From NCBI GenBank assembly GCA_963839925.1, contig CAWIWV010000001.1, forward strand, positions 806,001-870,000: a stretch of 64,000 nucleotides of DNA. The letters are read 5' to 3'. The translations under genes and the position numbers were made by a program. Below the pieces are notes generated by a model, which saw only the letters and a list, made by a program, of their open reading frames with translations, was not told the DNA's origin and did no database searches. Positions 1-8,820 of the stretch are shown here, in pieces. Source of the DNA: Bog-756 sp963839925 (GTDB lineage Bacteria; Actinomycetota; Acidimicrobiia; Acidimicrobiales; RAAP-2). Positions within the stretch are counted from its first letter, which is position 1. Each line of letters begins with the position of its first letter.

Positions 1-480
1 CCTTCCCCCGGGGATGAACAGGTCGGCCTGCGCCGGAAGATCGGCGCCACCGGACTCGACCAGGTTGATCACCGGGAGCCGGTTGGCGAGCGCGATGTCC
101 GAGGCACGCGCCGCCTTGCGGAAGGAGAAGGGGTTCATCGCACCCCCGCGCACCGTCGGATCGTCCGCGGAGACCAGACACTCCACTCCTTCGACCACCC
201 CGATCCCGATGATCGACGATGCGCCGACGGCGTACTCGGTTCCCCATGCGGCCAACGGGAGGAGCTCCAGGAATGCCGAGTCCCGGTCGAGAAGGAGCTC
301 GATCCGCTCGCGGGCGAGCAACTTTCCCCGCTCCTTGTGGCGCCGGGTGTATCGCTCGCCCCCGCCCTCCCGGGCTGCGGCCAGTTGCTCGTTGATCCCG
401 TCCATCGCCTCTGCCAGCGCGCGCCGGTTGGTCCGAAAGGCTGCCGAGGTCGGGTCGATGGTGGTGGACAGGGTGTGCAT
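1..480 (-). CDS. Acyl-CoA carboxylase carboxyltransferase (beta) subunit, 5' part
   Basis: The first 160 codons of a biotin-dependent acyl-CoA carboxylase carboxyltransferase; the rest lies beyond the left edge. The translation begins MHTLSTTID and carries the family's N-terminal signature: GGGERYTRRHKERGKLL, then RERIELLLDRDSAFLEL, a C-C-V-S-like core (here CLVSADDPTVRGGAMNP) and LVI-N-L-VESGGADLP near the cut end. This pattern is closest to methylcrotonyl/propionyl-CoA carboxylase beta chains, which transfer CO2 from carboxybiotin to an acyl-CoA. I chose ATG at 480; an in-frame GTG at 540 would add 20 residues without family similarity. It is transcribed away from glmU. The exact acyl substrate cannot be judged from this fragment. 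Confidence 0.85.
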   Translation of the reverse strand, partial: MHTLSTTIDPTSAAFRTNRRALAEAMDGINEQLAAAREGGGERYTRRHKERGKLLARERIELLLDRDSAFLELLPLAAWGTEYAVGASSIIGIGVVEGVECLVSADDPTVRGGAMNPFSFRKAARASDIALANRLPVINLVESGGADLPAQADLFIPGGR

Positions 481-558
481 GGATGGCGGCGTGGCCTTGC
501 GCGCCACGGAGGGAGGCCGGGTCGCATCGATCCCGGCGACGTGGGAAGAATAGGCTCC

Positions 559-1730
559 ATGAGCAACATGTCGCATCAAGACCGGAGCCTGTCCCCCAAC
601 GATCGTCCGACGGCGGGCTCGAGCGGTCAGGTGTCTGCCGTGGTGCTGGCCGCCGGTGAGGGAACCCGGATGCGCTCGGCCCGGCCCAAGCCGCTCCATC
701 GGCTGTGCGGTCGACCGATGGTGCTCCACGTGTTGGACGCGTTGGCCGGACTGTCGGTCGCTCGGGTCGTCGTCGTGGTCGGCCATCGTGCGGAGTGGGT
801 GACCAAGACGCTCATCGAGCATGCCCCTCCGGGTATGGCCATCGAGTTCGTGGAGCAGGTCGAGCAGCGGGGGACCGGGGACGCGATGGCGGTTGCCCTC
901 ACCGGGCTACCCGACGAGGAGGGTGACGACGACTCGGACGTGGTGGTGCTCCCCGGGGACACACCGCTTCTCCGGCCGGTGACGCTGGCTGCCTTGGTGC
1001 ACCAGCACCGGGTGGCAGGCAACGCCGCGACCCTGCTGACCGCCGAGCTCGAAGATCCCACCGACTACGGCCGGGTGGTCCGGGGCGCGACGATTCGGTT
1101 GCGAGAGTGGTCGAGCACGCCGACGCGAGCGATGAGGAGCTCGCAGTCCACGAGATCAACACCTCCATCTACTGTTTCCGGAGGAGCGTGCTGGCCCCGT
1201 CGCTCAGAAGGTTGAGCCCGGCCAACGCGAAGGGCGAGCACTATCTGACCGACGTGGTGGGTGTGCTCTACGAGGCAGGACACAAGGTCGGGTCGATCGT
1301 GGTGGGGGACTCGATGGAGGTTGCCGGGGTCAACGACCGCGCGCAGCTCGCAGTGGCCGAAGCGGAACTGCGGGATCGGATCAACGAACGGTGGATGCGC
1401 CGGGGCGTGACCATGTGGGATCCCGAGCGGACCTACATCGATGTGGACGTCGAGCTCGAGCCCGACGTGACCATCCTCCCCGGGGTGATCCTGCAGGGGT
1501 CGTGCGCGATCGGCGCGCACGCCGAGATCGGTCCCGACGTTCGGCTGATCGACAGCAGAGTCGGCGAGGGTGCGAGCGTGGCCTCGAGCGTGGTCCGACG
1601 TTCGGTGATCGGGGCGAACGCCCGCATCGGTCCGTTCTCCGTCGTCGAGGAGGGCACCGAAATCCCGCCGGGCGCGGTGGTCGGGCCCTGGTCCGGCGAC
1701 CCGGGCGACGACCCGGACCGCACGCGGTAG
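559..1730 (+). CDS. glmU: GlmU-like N-acetylglucosamine-1-phosphate uridylyltransferase, frameshifted and C-terminally short
   Basis: Makes UDP-GlcNAc for peptidoglycan. The nucleotidyltransferase motif LAAGEGTRMRS with downstream PKPLH is clear, followed by QRGTGDA and LPGDTPLL. The frame breaks at the G4 run 1082-1085: upstream reads YGRVVR in one frame, downstream ARVVEHADASDEE in another, and one extra G joins them into the normal family sequence. After the catalytic domain comes a short left-handed beta-helix (hexapeptide repeats such as IGANARIG). The protein would be about 390 residues against about 450-480 for bifunctional GlmU, and stops before the acetyltransferase site (no NYDG, no catalytic His segment). 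prs starts 11 bases later. ATG 559 is the first start; GTG 631 is an alternative. Confidence 0.85.
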
Positions 1731-1740
1731 CGTCAGGGCG

Positions 1741-2712
1741 ATGGAGTTCACCCCCCTCCGCCGACTCGAACTGGTGTCTGGACGGTCGCATCCCGAGCTC
1801 GCACAGGAAGTCGCCCAGCAGCTCGGCGTGAAGCTCGGGGAAGCCAATCTCCGCGAGTTCGCGAACGGCGAGATCCACTGCCGATTCGACACGTCGATCC
1901 GGGGAAGCGACGTGTTCATCATCCAGACCCACAGCGGACCGGTGAACGACTCGCTGATGGAGCAGCTGATCATGATCGACGCGGCGAAGCGGGCGTCGGC
2001 CAAGCGGATCACCGCGGTCTGTCCCTACTACGGGTACTCACGGCAGGACCGCAAGGCCACCGGCCGCGAACCGATCACCGCCAAGTTGGTCGCGGACCTG
2101 TTGTCGGTGGCCGGCGCCGACCGGGTGGTCAGCGTCGACCTCCACTCGGGCCAGATCCAGGGGTTCTTCGACGTCCCCTTCGACCACCTGACCGCAGCAC
2201 CGGTCATGGTCGACTACCTGCGGACCCACCGGAGGGACGATCTGGTGGTGGTGGCGCCCGACGCGGGGCGGGTGAAGGTGGCAGAGCGGTTCAGCCAACA
2301 CCTCGATGCCGACCTCGCGTTCGTACACAAGCGTCGTTTGCACGGCGCTGTCAACCAGGTGGAGGCGCTCCACGTGGTGGGTGACGTGAAGGGTCGCCAG
2401 TGCGTCCTGATCGACGACATGATCGACACCGCCGGCACCATCGTCGCTGCCGCAGACCTGCTCGCCGAGCGGGAGGCCGCCGAGGTCTGGTGCATGGCCA
2501 CCCACGCGGTGCTCTCCGACCCGGCGATCGACCGACTCAAGAACTCCGCACTTTCCAAAGTGGTCGTGACCAACACCCTGCCGATCTCCCAGGACCGACG
2601 CTTCGACAAGCTGGAGATTCTCTCGGTGGCGAAGCTCATCTCGGATGCGATCGACGCGGTCTTCGAGGACTCCTCGGTGTCCGAGATCTTCGGCGGGGAC
2701 AATCTGGTCTGA
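1741..2712 (+). CDS. prs: Ribose-phosphate pyrophosphokinase (PRPP synthetase)
   Basis: Cytoplasmic enzyme that transfers pyrophosphate from ATP to ribose 5-phosphate, giving PRPP for nucleotides, His and Trp. At 323 residues it has the usual length. Visible signatures are the N-terminal FANGEIHCRF, the catalytic flexible loop YYGYSRQDRK (about residues 98-107), the metal/ATP segment VDLHSGQIQGFF, and the PRPP-binding loop LIDDMIDTAGTI (about 223-234). Start ATG directly follows glmU by 10 bases, the standard actinobacterial glmU-prs pair, which links the supply of two sugar-phosphate-derived precursors. I see nothing unusual in the active site. Confidence 0.97.
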   Translation: MEFTPLRRLELVSGRSHPELAQEVAQQLGVKLGEANLREFANGEIHCRFDTSIRGSDVFIIQTHSGPVNDSLMEQLIMIDAAKRASAKRITAVCPYYGYSRQDRKATGREPITAKLVADLLSVAGADRVVSVDLHSGQIQGFFDVPFDHLTAAPVMVDYLRTHRRDDLVVVAPDAGRVKVAERFSQHLDADLAFVHKRRLHGAVNQVEALHVVGDVKGRQCVLIDDMIDTAGTIVAAADLLAEREAAEVWCMATHAVLSDPAIDRLKNSALSKVVVTNTLPISQDRRFDKLEILSVAKLISDAIDAVFEDSSVSEIFGGDNLV

Positions 2713-2853
2713 ATCGCCGAATTCTTGGCAACCCGCCGGTCAGATAGGATGTCCAGCCGTCACCTGAGCAGCTGAACCCTGCTCGCAACCGCCATCGAAC
2801 GGTGTGGTCACGTCGAGGTGCCCTCGTTCGAATGCCTCCCGAGGAGTCGTCGC

Positions 2854-3513
2854 ATGCCTGAAGTCACCCTTGCCGCCGAAGCCGGCCGCGAAACCGGTTC
2901 GCGCTCGACTCGCCGGCTGCGTCACCAGGGGAAGATCCCGGCCGTCATCTACGGGCACGGCACCGAGCCCATTCCGGTCGCGGTCGGCGCGCGCGACTTC
3001 CAGATCGCGATGTCCGGCGAGGCCGGCCTCAACACCTTGCTGACGATCGAGGTCGGAAAGAACAACTACCTGACCCTCGCGCGGGATCTCCAGCACCACC
3101 CATACGAGAACGTCATCACCCACATCGACTTCCTCATCGTGCGGCGCGACGAGATCATCTCCGCCGAGGTCACCATCAACCTGGTCGGTGAGGCGATCGA
3201 GGTGCACCACGGGGATGGCATCGTCGACCAGCAGCTCCACACGCTGGCCGTGAAGGCCAAGCCCGCCGACATCCCTCCCTCGGTGGACATCGACATCTCC
3301 GGCCTCACCATCGGCGGGTCCTTACACGTCTCCGACATCGCCCTGCCCCGCGGCGTCGAGGTCGAGACCGACCCCGAGACCACGGTCGTCACCGGACAAC
3401 CTCCTCGGGTGCAGGCAGCAACCGAGGAGCCCGAGGCCGAGGGCGCAGAGGGTGCAGAAGCGGCCCCGGAGGCGGCAGGCGACGACTCGTCCTCCTCCTC
3501 CGCCGAGGGGTAG
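2854..3513 (+). CDS. rplY: 50S ribosomal protein L25/general stress protein Ctc
   Basis: Long (Ctc/TL5) form of L25, which binds 5S rRNA in the large subunit. The N-terminal L25 domain begins PEVTLAAEAGRETG and includes KIPAVIYGHG; the TL5 C-terminal beta domain follows (VNLVGEA-like stretch, then DISGLTIGGSLHVSDI and a PR-GVEV segment). The last ~35 residues are a Glu/Ala/Ser-rich acidic tail. ATG 2854 is preferred over the upstream in-frame GTG near 2818 because GAGGAG at 2841-2846 sits 7 bases before it and the L25 domain begins right there. A 141-base leader separates it from prs; no structured regulator is obvious in it. Confidence 0.94.
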   Translation: MPEVTLAAEAGRETGSRSTRRLRHQGKIPAVIYGHGTEPIPVAVGARDFQIAMSGEAGLNTLLTIEVGKNNYLTLARDLQHHPYENVITHIDFLIVRRDEIISAEVTINLVGEAIEVHHGDGIVDQQLHTLAVKAKPADIPPSVDIDISGLTIGGSLHVSDIALPRGVEVETDPETTVVTGQPPRVQAATEEPEAEGAEGAEAAPEAAGDDSSSSSAEG

Positions 3514-3570
3514 GTCCTGCTCCGCTCGAGGCGATCACCGGGGCAGGCCCGTCGGGGCACCCCGGTCGAC

Positions 3571-4161
3571 GTGTTGGTGGTCGGTCTGGGGAACCCGGGG
3601 AGTGAGTTCGCAGGCACCCGGCACAATGTCGGAGCCGACGTGGCGGCACTGCTCTGCGAGCGCAACGGCGGACGGCTCAAGTCGGAGAAGGGTCTCCACG
3701 CCTCTGCCTGTGAGGTGCGGATCGGTGGACGGCGAGTGCTCGTCGCGATCCCGTCGACCTACATGAACGACTCGGGCCTTGCCGTCGCCGCACTGGTGAG
3801 ACGCGCCGGACTCGAAGGATCCGACGGTGACGAGACCGGCATCGGCGACCGTCTCGTCGTCGTCCACGACGAACTCGACCTCCCCTCGGGACGGGTGAAG
3901 ATCAAGGTGGGCGGGGGGAGTGCGGGGCACAACGGGCTCAAGTCGATCGACGCGCACCTGCACACCAACCGGTACCTCCGGGTGCGGGTCGGCATCGGCA
4001 AGCCACCGGGGCGTCAACCCGGCGCCGACTTCGTGCTCAAGCGTCCCGGCGGGACCGAGCGCGCGGGCTTGCTCGAGGCGGTCGAAGTCGCTGCCGATGC
4101 TGTCGAGCTCATCGTCGACCAAGGCGTGGAGGCGGCGATGAATCGGACCAACACCGGATGA
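3571..4161 (+). CDS. pth: Peptidyl-tRNA hydrolase
   Basis: Cleaves peptidyl-tRNA released by stalled ribosomes. The family N-terminus VVGLGNPGSEFAGTRHNVG is present with the catalytic His in RHNVG, followed by YMNDSG and the HDELDLPSGRVKIK segment holding the conserved Asp, and GGSAGHNGLKSI. The length of 196 residues fits. The start is GTG 3571, the only start that gives the conserved N-terminus without extension. The position after rplY and before mfd is a conserved actinobacterial order. Confidence 0.96.
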   Translation: MLVVGLGNPGSEFAGTRHNVGADVAALLCERNGGRLKSEKGLHASACEVRIGGRRVLVAIPSTYMNDSGLAVAALVRRAGLEGSDGDETGIGDRLVVVHDELDLPSGRVKIKVGGGSAGHNGLKSIDAHLHTNRYLRVRVGIGKPPGRQPGADFVLKRPGGTERAGLLEAVEVAADAVELIVDQGVEAAMNRTNTG

Positions 4162-4192
4162 GTCGCTCAGCTGGCGCCGATACCCTGAGCTG

Positions 4193-7100
4193 GTGAGCCT
4201 CAGCTCGCTTCCTCCTCTGATCCGAAACGAGCCGGCCATGGCCCAGGTGGTGGGCGCGCCCACCGCCACCCTTGCGGCCGCCACCCCTGCGCAGGCCTTC
4301 GTGCTCGCCGGGCTGGTCCGGCTCGGCTCCCGCCGACCGCTGCTGGTGGTGACACCGACCGGGGCCACCGCCGATCAGTTGGCGCACGACCTCGGGGTCT
4401 TCGTCGGCGGTGCGGGCACGGTCGACGTGTTCCCGGCGTGGGAGACCCTGCCCTTCGAGCGGGTGAGCCCGGAGGTGTCGACCATGGGTCGGCGGCTCCG
4501 TCTCTTGTGGGGTGTGGGCGACGGTGCGAATTCGGCGGGCACGGAGATCGTGGTTGCACCGATCAAGGCGCTGCTCCAGCGACTCGGACCCTGGCGCAAC
4601 GCAGCCCGACCGGTGTCGGTGGCCAAGGGGGACCAGATCGTCCTCGACGAGTTGGTCACCCGTCTGGTGGGAATGGGGTACCGACGCGAGCCGATCGTGG
4701 AGCACCGCGGTGAGCTGGCGGTCCGAGGAGGCATCGTCGACGTGTTCCCGTCGACTGCGGACGAGCCGGTCCGGATCGACCTGTGGGGTGACGAGGTCGA
4801 CCGTCTGACCGTCTTCGACGTGTCCGACCAGCGGTCGACCGACGATCTCGGCCATGTCGAGCTGTTCGGCTGTCGGGAGCTGGTGTTGGACGCCGAGATG
4901 ATCGCTCGTGCCGCCGAGCTGGTCGGAACCGCACCGTGGGGACGGCATCAATGGGAGCGCATGGCCGACGGCGAGCTGTTCGACGGGATGGAGTCGTGGC
5001 TCCCGTGGCTGACTGATTCCGAGGAACTGATCACCGACCTGTTGGGCGACGACTCGCTCGTCGTGTTGGTGGAGCCGGCAAGGATCAGGGACCGCGCTGC
5101 CGAGTTGCTCGACGAGGAGTCGGCGCTGGCCGACGCGCTGGCGGCGACCTGGGGTCTCACCGACGGGGTCGGTGCTCCTCGTCTCCACGCCGAGTTCGAC
5201 CGCCTCCTGGCCCGAGGCTCGTCGGGCGTGCTCTCGCTGGTGCCCACCGCCGCCGGTCCCGAGGTTCCCTCGGTCGAGAGCCGGGGCTGGGAGCCGATCC
5301 TCGGTGACGGCACGAAGCTCTCGGGCCAGATTTCCCTGTTGGTCGAAGACGGTTACTCGGTCGTTCTGTGCTCTTCCAGCCTCGGCGGAGCCGAACGGCT
5401 CTCGGCGCTGCTGGCCGAGGAAGGCCTCTCGGTGCCGGTCGTGGTCGACCCGACGGACGGAACATCGACCGAGTTCGCTGCTCCGGGTGCGCGCATCGTG
5501 GTCGCCTCGGTGGATCGCGGCTTCGTGCTGGTGCGGGCGAAGGTGGCGGTCCTTGCCGAGTCCGACGTCACAGGGCGCCGCCGCCCCCATCGCCAGGCCC
5601 GGGCCCGCGCGCGACCGGTCGACGGCTTCTTCGACGATCTCGCACCGGGCAGTTTTGTCGTGCACCGCCAGCACGGGGTTGCCAGGTACGGCGGCATGGT
5701 CACCCGGACCATGGGCGGCTCGACCCGGGACTATCTGCTCCTCGAATACCGGGGCGCGGACAAGCTCTACCTCCCGACCGATCAGATCGAGCTGATCACC
5801 CCTTACGCCGGTGGCGATTCGCCGACGGTCAGCCGCCTGGGTGGATCGGAGTGGCAGCGGGCCCGCTCGAAGGCTCGCGCCGCGGTGCACGAGATCGCCG
5901 AGGAGCTGGTCGCTCTCTACCGTCGGCGGCTCCAGGTCGAGGGTCATGCGTTCGGACCCGACACCCCGTGGCAGGCCGAGCTCGGGTCGTCCTTCCCCTA
6001 CGTCGAGACCTCCGACCAGCTCCGCGCGATCGAAGAGGTCAAGGCGGACATGGAACGTCCCCAGCCGATGGACCGGCTGGTCTGTGGCGACGTGGGGTTC
6101 GGCAAGACCGAGGTGGCCATCCGCGCGGCGTTCAAAGCGGTCCAGGACGGGTACCAGGCCGCGGTGCTGGTTCCGACCACGTTGCTTGCGAGCCAGCACA
6201 GCCAGACCTTTGCCGAGCGGTACGCACCGTTCCCGGTTCGGGTGGAGTTGCTCAGTCGCTTCTTGACCAACGCGCAGGTCAAGTCGGTGCTCGCCGGGTT
6301 GGCCGACGGATCGGTGGATGTGGTGGTCGGCACCCACCGCCTGCTCGGGGGGGACGTGACCTTCAAGAAGCTCGGGCTGCTGGTGGTCGACGAGGAGCAA
6401 CGCTTCGGGGTCAGCCACAAGGAGGCGATCAAGGCCCTGGCCGACGGGGTGGACGTCCTCACTCTCACCGCGAGCCCGATCCCGCGCACGCTCGAGATGG
6501 CACTGACCGGCATCCGTGACCTCTCGATGGTCAACACCCCGCCCGCGGCTCGGCGGCCCATCCTCACCCACGTCGGGGAGTTCGAGGAGGCGGCGGCATC
6601 CGAGGCGATCAGGCGCGAGCTCTTGCGAGAGGGTCAGGTCTTCTATGTGCACAACCGGGTGCAGGACATCGAAGCGGTCGCCGCCGGAGTGCGGCGGATG
6701 GCACCCGAGGCGCGGGTGGCGATCGCGCACGGCCAGATGGACGAGGGGTCTTTGGAGAAAGTGATCCTCGACTTCTGGGAGGGTGAGTACGACGTGCTCG
6801 TCTGCACCACCATCATCGAGTCGGGTATCGACATGCCGACGGTCAACACCTTGGTCGTGGACCGGGCCGACTTGTTGGGGCTCGGCCAACTCCATCAACT
6901 TCGCGGTCGGGTGGGACGTGCGGGACAGCGGGCCTATGCCTATCTCTTCCATCCGGTCGACCGGGTGTTGTCGGAACAGGCCTACGAGCGACTCCGCACC
7001 ATCGGTGACCACACCGAGCTGGGTTCCGGATTCAAGATCGCCCTGCGCGACTTGCAAATTCGGGGCGCGGGCAATCTGCTCGGACGGGATCAGTCGGGTC

Positions 7101-7690
7101 ACATCGCGGCCATCGGGTACGACCTCTACGTGCAGATGGTCGCCGAGGCGGTCTCCGAACTCAAAGGCGAACCCCGTCCCCAACCCGTCGAGCTCTCGAT
7201 CGACCTTCCCGACACCGCCCACCTCCCGCCGAACTACGTGGAGGCCGAAGACGTTCGGCTCGAGGCCTACCGCCGGTTGGCCGCCGTCGAGACCGACGAC
7301 CAGATCGATGACGTGCAGCGAGAGTGGGAGGATCGTTTCGGCCCGATCCCCGCTCCGGCCGGTGCGTTGCTCGACGTCGCGAGGCTCCGGGTCGAGTGCC
7401 TCCGACTCGGGGTCACCGAGGTGTCGGTGACCGTGCCCCGCCGCGGGATGGGTGGATCGGTGAGCGGCTCGAGAACAGGTGGTGGTGAGTCGGGCAAGGC
7501 CAAGCTCTCTCCGCTTACCCTGCCGGCGTCCGCCGAGGTCCGACTCCGGAGGCTTGCACCGGGAGCCACCTATCAGCCCGATCTTCATCGTCTGCTGGCT
7601 CCGTTGGACCCACCACCGGAGGGATCCGGGTTCGCCTCGGTGTTGGTGAGGCTGCTGCGCGAGCTGGTACCAGTAGCATCAGCGCCGTGA
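4193..7690 (+). CDS. mfd: Transcription-repair coupling factor Mfd
   Basis: ATP-dependent translocase that removes RNA polymerase stalled at DNA lesions and recruits UvrA. It has 1165 residues, the full family length. The N-terminal third is the UvrB-homology module, with LFVTPTG-like and VFPAWETLPFE elements. The RNA-polymerase-interacting domain includes FVVHRQHGVARYGGM (about residue 485). The helicase core has Walker A GDVGFGKTE (about 630), the DEEQRFGV box (about 732), LTASPIPRTLEMAL and the TRG-type motif in the second RecA lobe (IESGIDMPTVNT, QLRGRVGR). The C-terminal TRCF domain follows. GTG 4193 is 31 bases after pth. The stop overlaps the next start as GTGA. Confidence 0.97.
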   Translation: MSLSSLPPLIRNEPAMAQVVGAPTATLAAATPAQAFVLAGLVRLGSRRPLLVVTPTGATADQLAHDLGVFVGGAGTVDVFPAWETLPFERVSPEVSTMGRRLRLLWGVGDGANSAGTEIVVAPIKALLQRLGPWRNAARPVSVAKGDQIVLDELVTRLVGMGYRREPIVEHRGELAVRGGIVDVFPSTADEPVRIDLWGDEVDRLTVFDVSDQRSTDDLGHVELFGCRELVLDAEMIARAAELVGTAPWGRHQWERMADGELFDGMESWLPWLTDSEELITDLLGDDSLVVLVEPARIRDRAAELLDEESALADALAATWGLTDGVGAPRLHAEFDRLLARGSSGVLSLVPTAAGPEVPSVESRGWEPILGDGTKLSGQISLLVEDGYSVVLCSSSLGGAERLSALLAEEGLSVPVVVDPTDGTSTEFAAPGARIVVASVDRGFVLVRAKVAVLAESDVTGRRRPHRQARARARPVDGFFDDLAPGSFVVHRQHGVARYGGMVTRTMGGSTRDYLLLEYRGADKLYLPTDQIELITPYAGGDSPTVSRLGGSEWQRARSKARAAVHEIAEELVALYRRRLQVEGHAFGPDTPWQAELGSSFPYVETSDQLRAIEEVKADMERPQPMDRLVCGDVGFGKTEVAIRAAFKAVQDGYQAAVLVPTTLLASQHSQTFAERYAPFPVRVELLSRFLTNAQVKSVLAGLADGSVDVVVGTHRLLGGDVTFKKLGLLVVDEEQRFGVSHKEAIKALADGVDVLTLTASPIPRTLEMALTGIRDLSMVNTPPAARRPILTHVGEFEEAAASEAIRRELLREGQVFYVHNRVQDIEAVAAGVRRMAPEARVAIAHGQMDEGSLEKVILDFWEGEYDVLVCTTIIESGIDMPTVNTLVVDRADLLGLGQLHQLRGRVGRAGQRAYAYLFHPVDRVLSEQAYERLRTIGDHTELGSGFKIALRDLQIRGAGNLLGRDQSGHIAAIGYDLYVQMVAEAVSELKGEPRPQPVELSIDLPDTAHLPPNYVEAEDVRLEAYRRLAAVETDDQIDDVQREWEDRFGPIPAPAGALLDVARLRVECLRLGVTEVSVTVPRRGMGGSVSGSRTGGGESGKAKLSPLTLPASAEVRLRRLAPGATYQPDLHRLLAPLDPPPEGSGFASVLVRLLRELVPVASAP

Positions 7691-8799
7691 TTCGCCCCCG
7701 CACGGCACTGGGTGCCGCCGCTCTGGTGACCGCTGCTGCGCTGGGCTCGGCGTGCGGTCTCACCCCGTCCGCCGCGACCGCGAACGGGACGACCATCTCG
7801 GTCTCCAGCCTCAACAGTGACCTCCAGACCTTGGGGACAACTCCCGCCGGCCAGTGCCTGCTCCAATTGGAAAGTCCCCAGGTCGCCGGTAGCACGGGTG
7901 CTGGGGGATCAGGCACGTACAGCACCACCTACGCCGCAACCGTGCTCGACAGTCAGGTGGGCGAGGTACTTGCGCAGCAGTACGCCGCGTCGAAGGGCCT
8001 GCAGGTCAGCGCTGCTGAGCTCGCCGCGGCCAAATCGGATCTCGCCTCGACCTTCGACGGAGAGATCCAGCAGGCGCTGTCGTCGGGCGGGGGTGTGTCG
8101 TCCTGCGAGAACGCCGACGGAAGTGCCATGACCGGCACCCAGCTGCTCATCGGCTTGCCGAGTTCGCTCGCCGCCACCCAGGTGCTGGCCCAGGCCTATG
8201 ACGAGAAACTGCTGTCTGACGGAGCCGACCTCTCGCCGAGGGCGGTCTTCGACTACTACGCCGCGAACAAGGCGGCGTTCACCGTGGACTGCCTGAGCCG
8301 GATCGTGACCACCTCGCAGGCTGCTGCGAACAAGATCGTCGGCGAACTCGACTTCGGAGCCTCGTTCGCTGCGCTCGCCAAGTCGAGCTCCATCGACACC
8401 CAGACTGCAGCCAACGGCGGTTCGCTCGGCTGCAACTTCTCCCAGGCACAGGTCGAACAAGAGCTCGAGCAGCAGAGCATTTCCGCCGGACACCCCCTGC
8501 CGCCTTTGCAGGACGCTCAGTCGCGTCAGTGGTTCGTCTACGAAGTCACCAGCCAGAGGCTCGAACCGCTCGCTCAAGCCACGTCTCTCGTGAAGCGTGA
8601 GTTGCTCCAGTCGACGTCGAACGTCAACAGGGTGAGCGCCGAGATCATCGCCTATGCCCACCGGTCCGACGTGTCGATCGATCCCCGGTACGGAACGTGG
8701 AGCGGACTCACGGTCGTCCCGCCGGTTGCGCCTCCGCCTCGCTACCTGTTGTCGACGGCGACGGGGTCGCAGAACCCTGACATCGCCGTCGGCGGTTGA
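7687..8799 (+). CDS. Exported SurA/parvulin-like peptidyl-prolyl isomerase, probable lipoprotein
   Basis: An exported foldase-like protein of 370 residues. The N-terminus has an export signal (MIRPRTALGAAALVTAAALGSAC); Cys 23 may be lipidated, but the box reads L-G-S-A-C, with Gly rather than Leu/Val at -3. Residues about 30-190 resemble the SurA N-terminal chaperone domain (TISVSSLNSDL, then YDEKLL). A parvulin-type segment follows at about 200-290, with DFGASFAALAKSSS and NGGSLGC. The C-terminus is Pro-rich. The GTG start at 7687 overlaps the mfd stop, so translation is probably coupled. Lying between mfd and mazG is a known actinobacterial order. Isomerase activity is not certain because the parvulin part is divergent. 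Confidence 0.75.
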   Translation: MIRPRTALGAAALVTAAALGSACGLTPSAATANGTTISVSSLNSDLQTLGTTPAGQCLLQLESPQVAGSTGAGGSGTYSTTYAATVLDSQVGEVLAQQYAASKGLQVSAAELAAAKSDLASTFDGEIQQALSSGGGVSSCENADGSAMTGTQLLIGLPSSLAATQVLAQAYDEKLLSDGADLSPRAVFDYYAANKAAFTVDCLSRIVTTSQAAANKIVGELDFGASFAALAKSSSIDTQTAANGGSLGCNFSQAQVEQELEQQSISAGHPLPPLQDAQSRQWFVYEVTSQRLEPLAQATSLVKRELLQSTSNVNRVSAEIIAYAHRSDVSIDPRYGTWSGLTVVPPVAPPPRYLLSTATGSQNPDIAVGG

Positions 8800-8820
8800 T
8801 CCGCGCCGAGGGCGGCGCGG

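Noticed and set aside
4109..7588. Very long open frame on the minus strand opposite mfd
   Set aside because: Third-position GC in high-GC DNA leaves antisense frames open. Its translation is His/Asp/Arg-rich with no motif, while mfd is fully conserved. The same holds for 7909-9891 and 16048-18657 on the minus strand.
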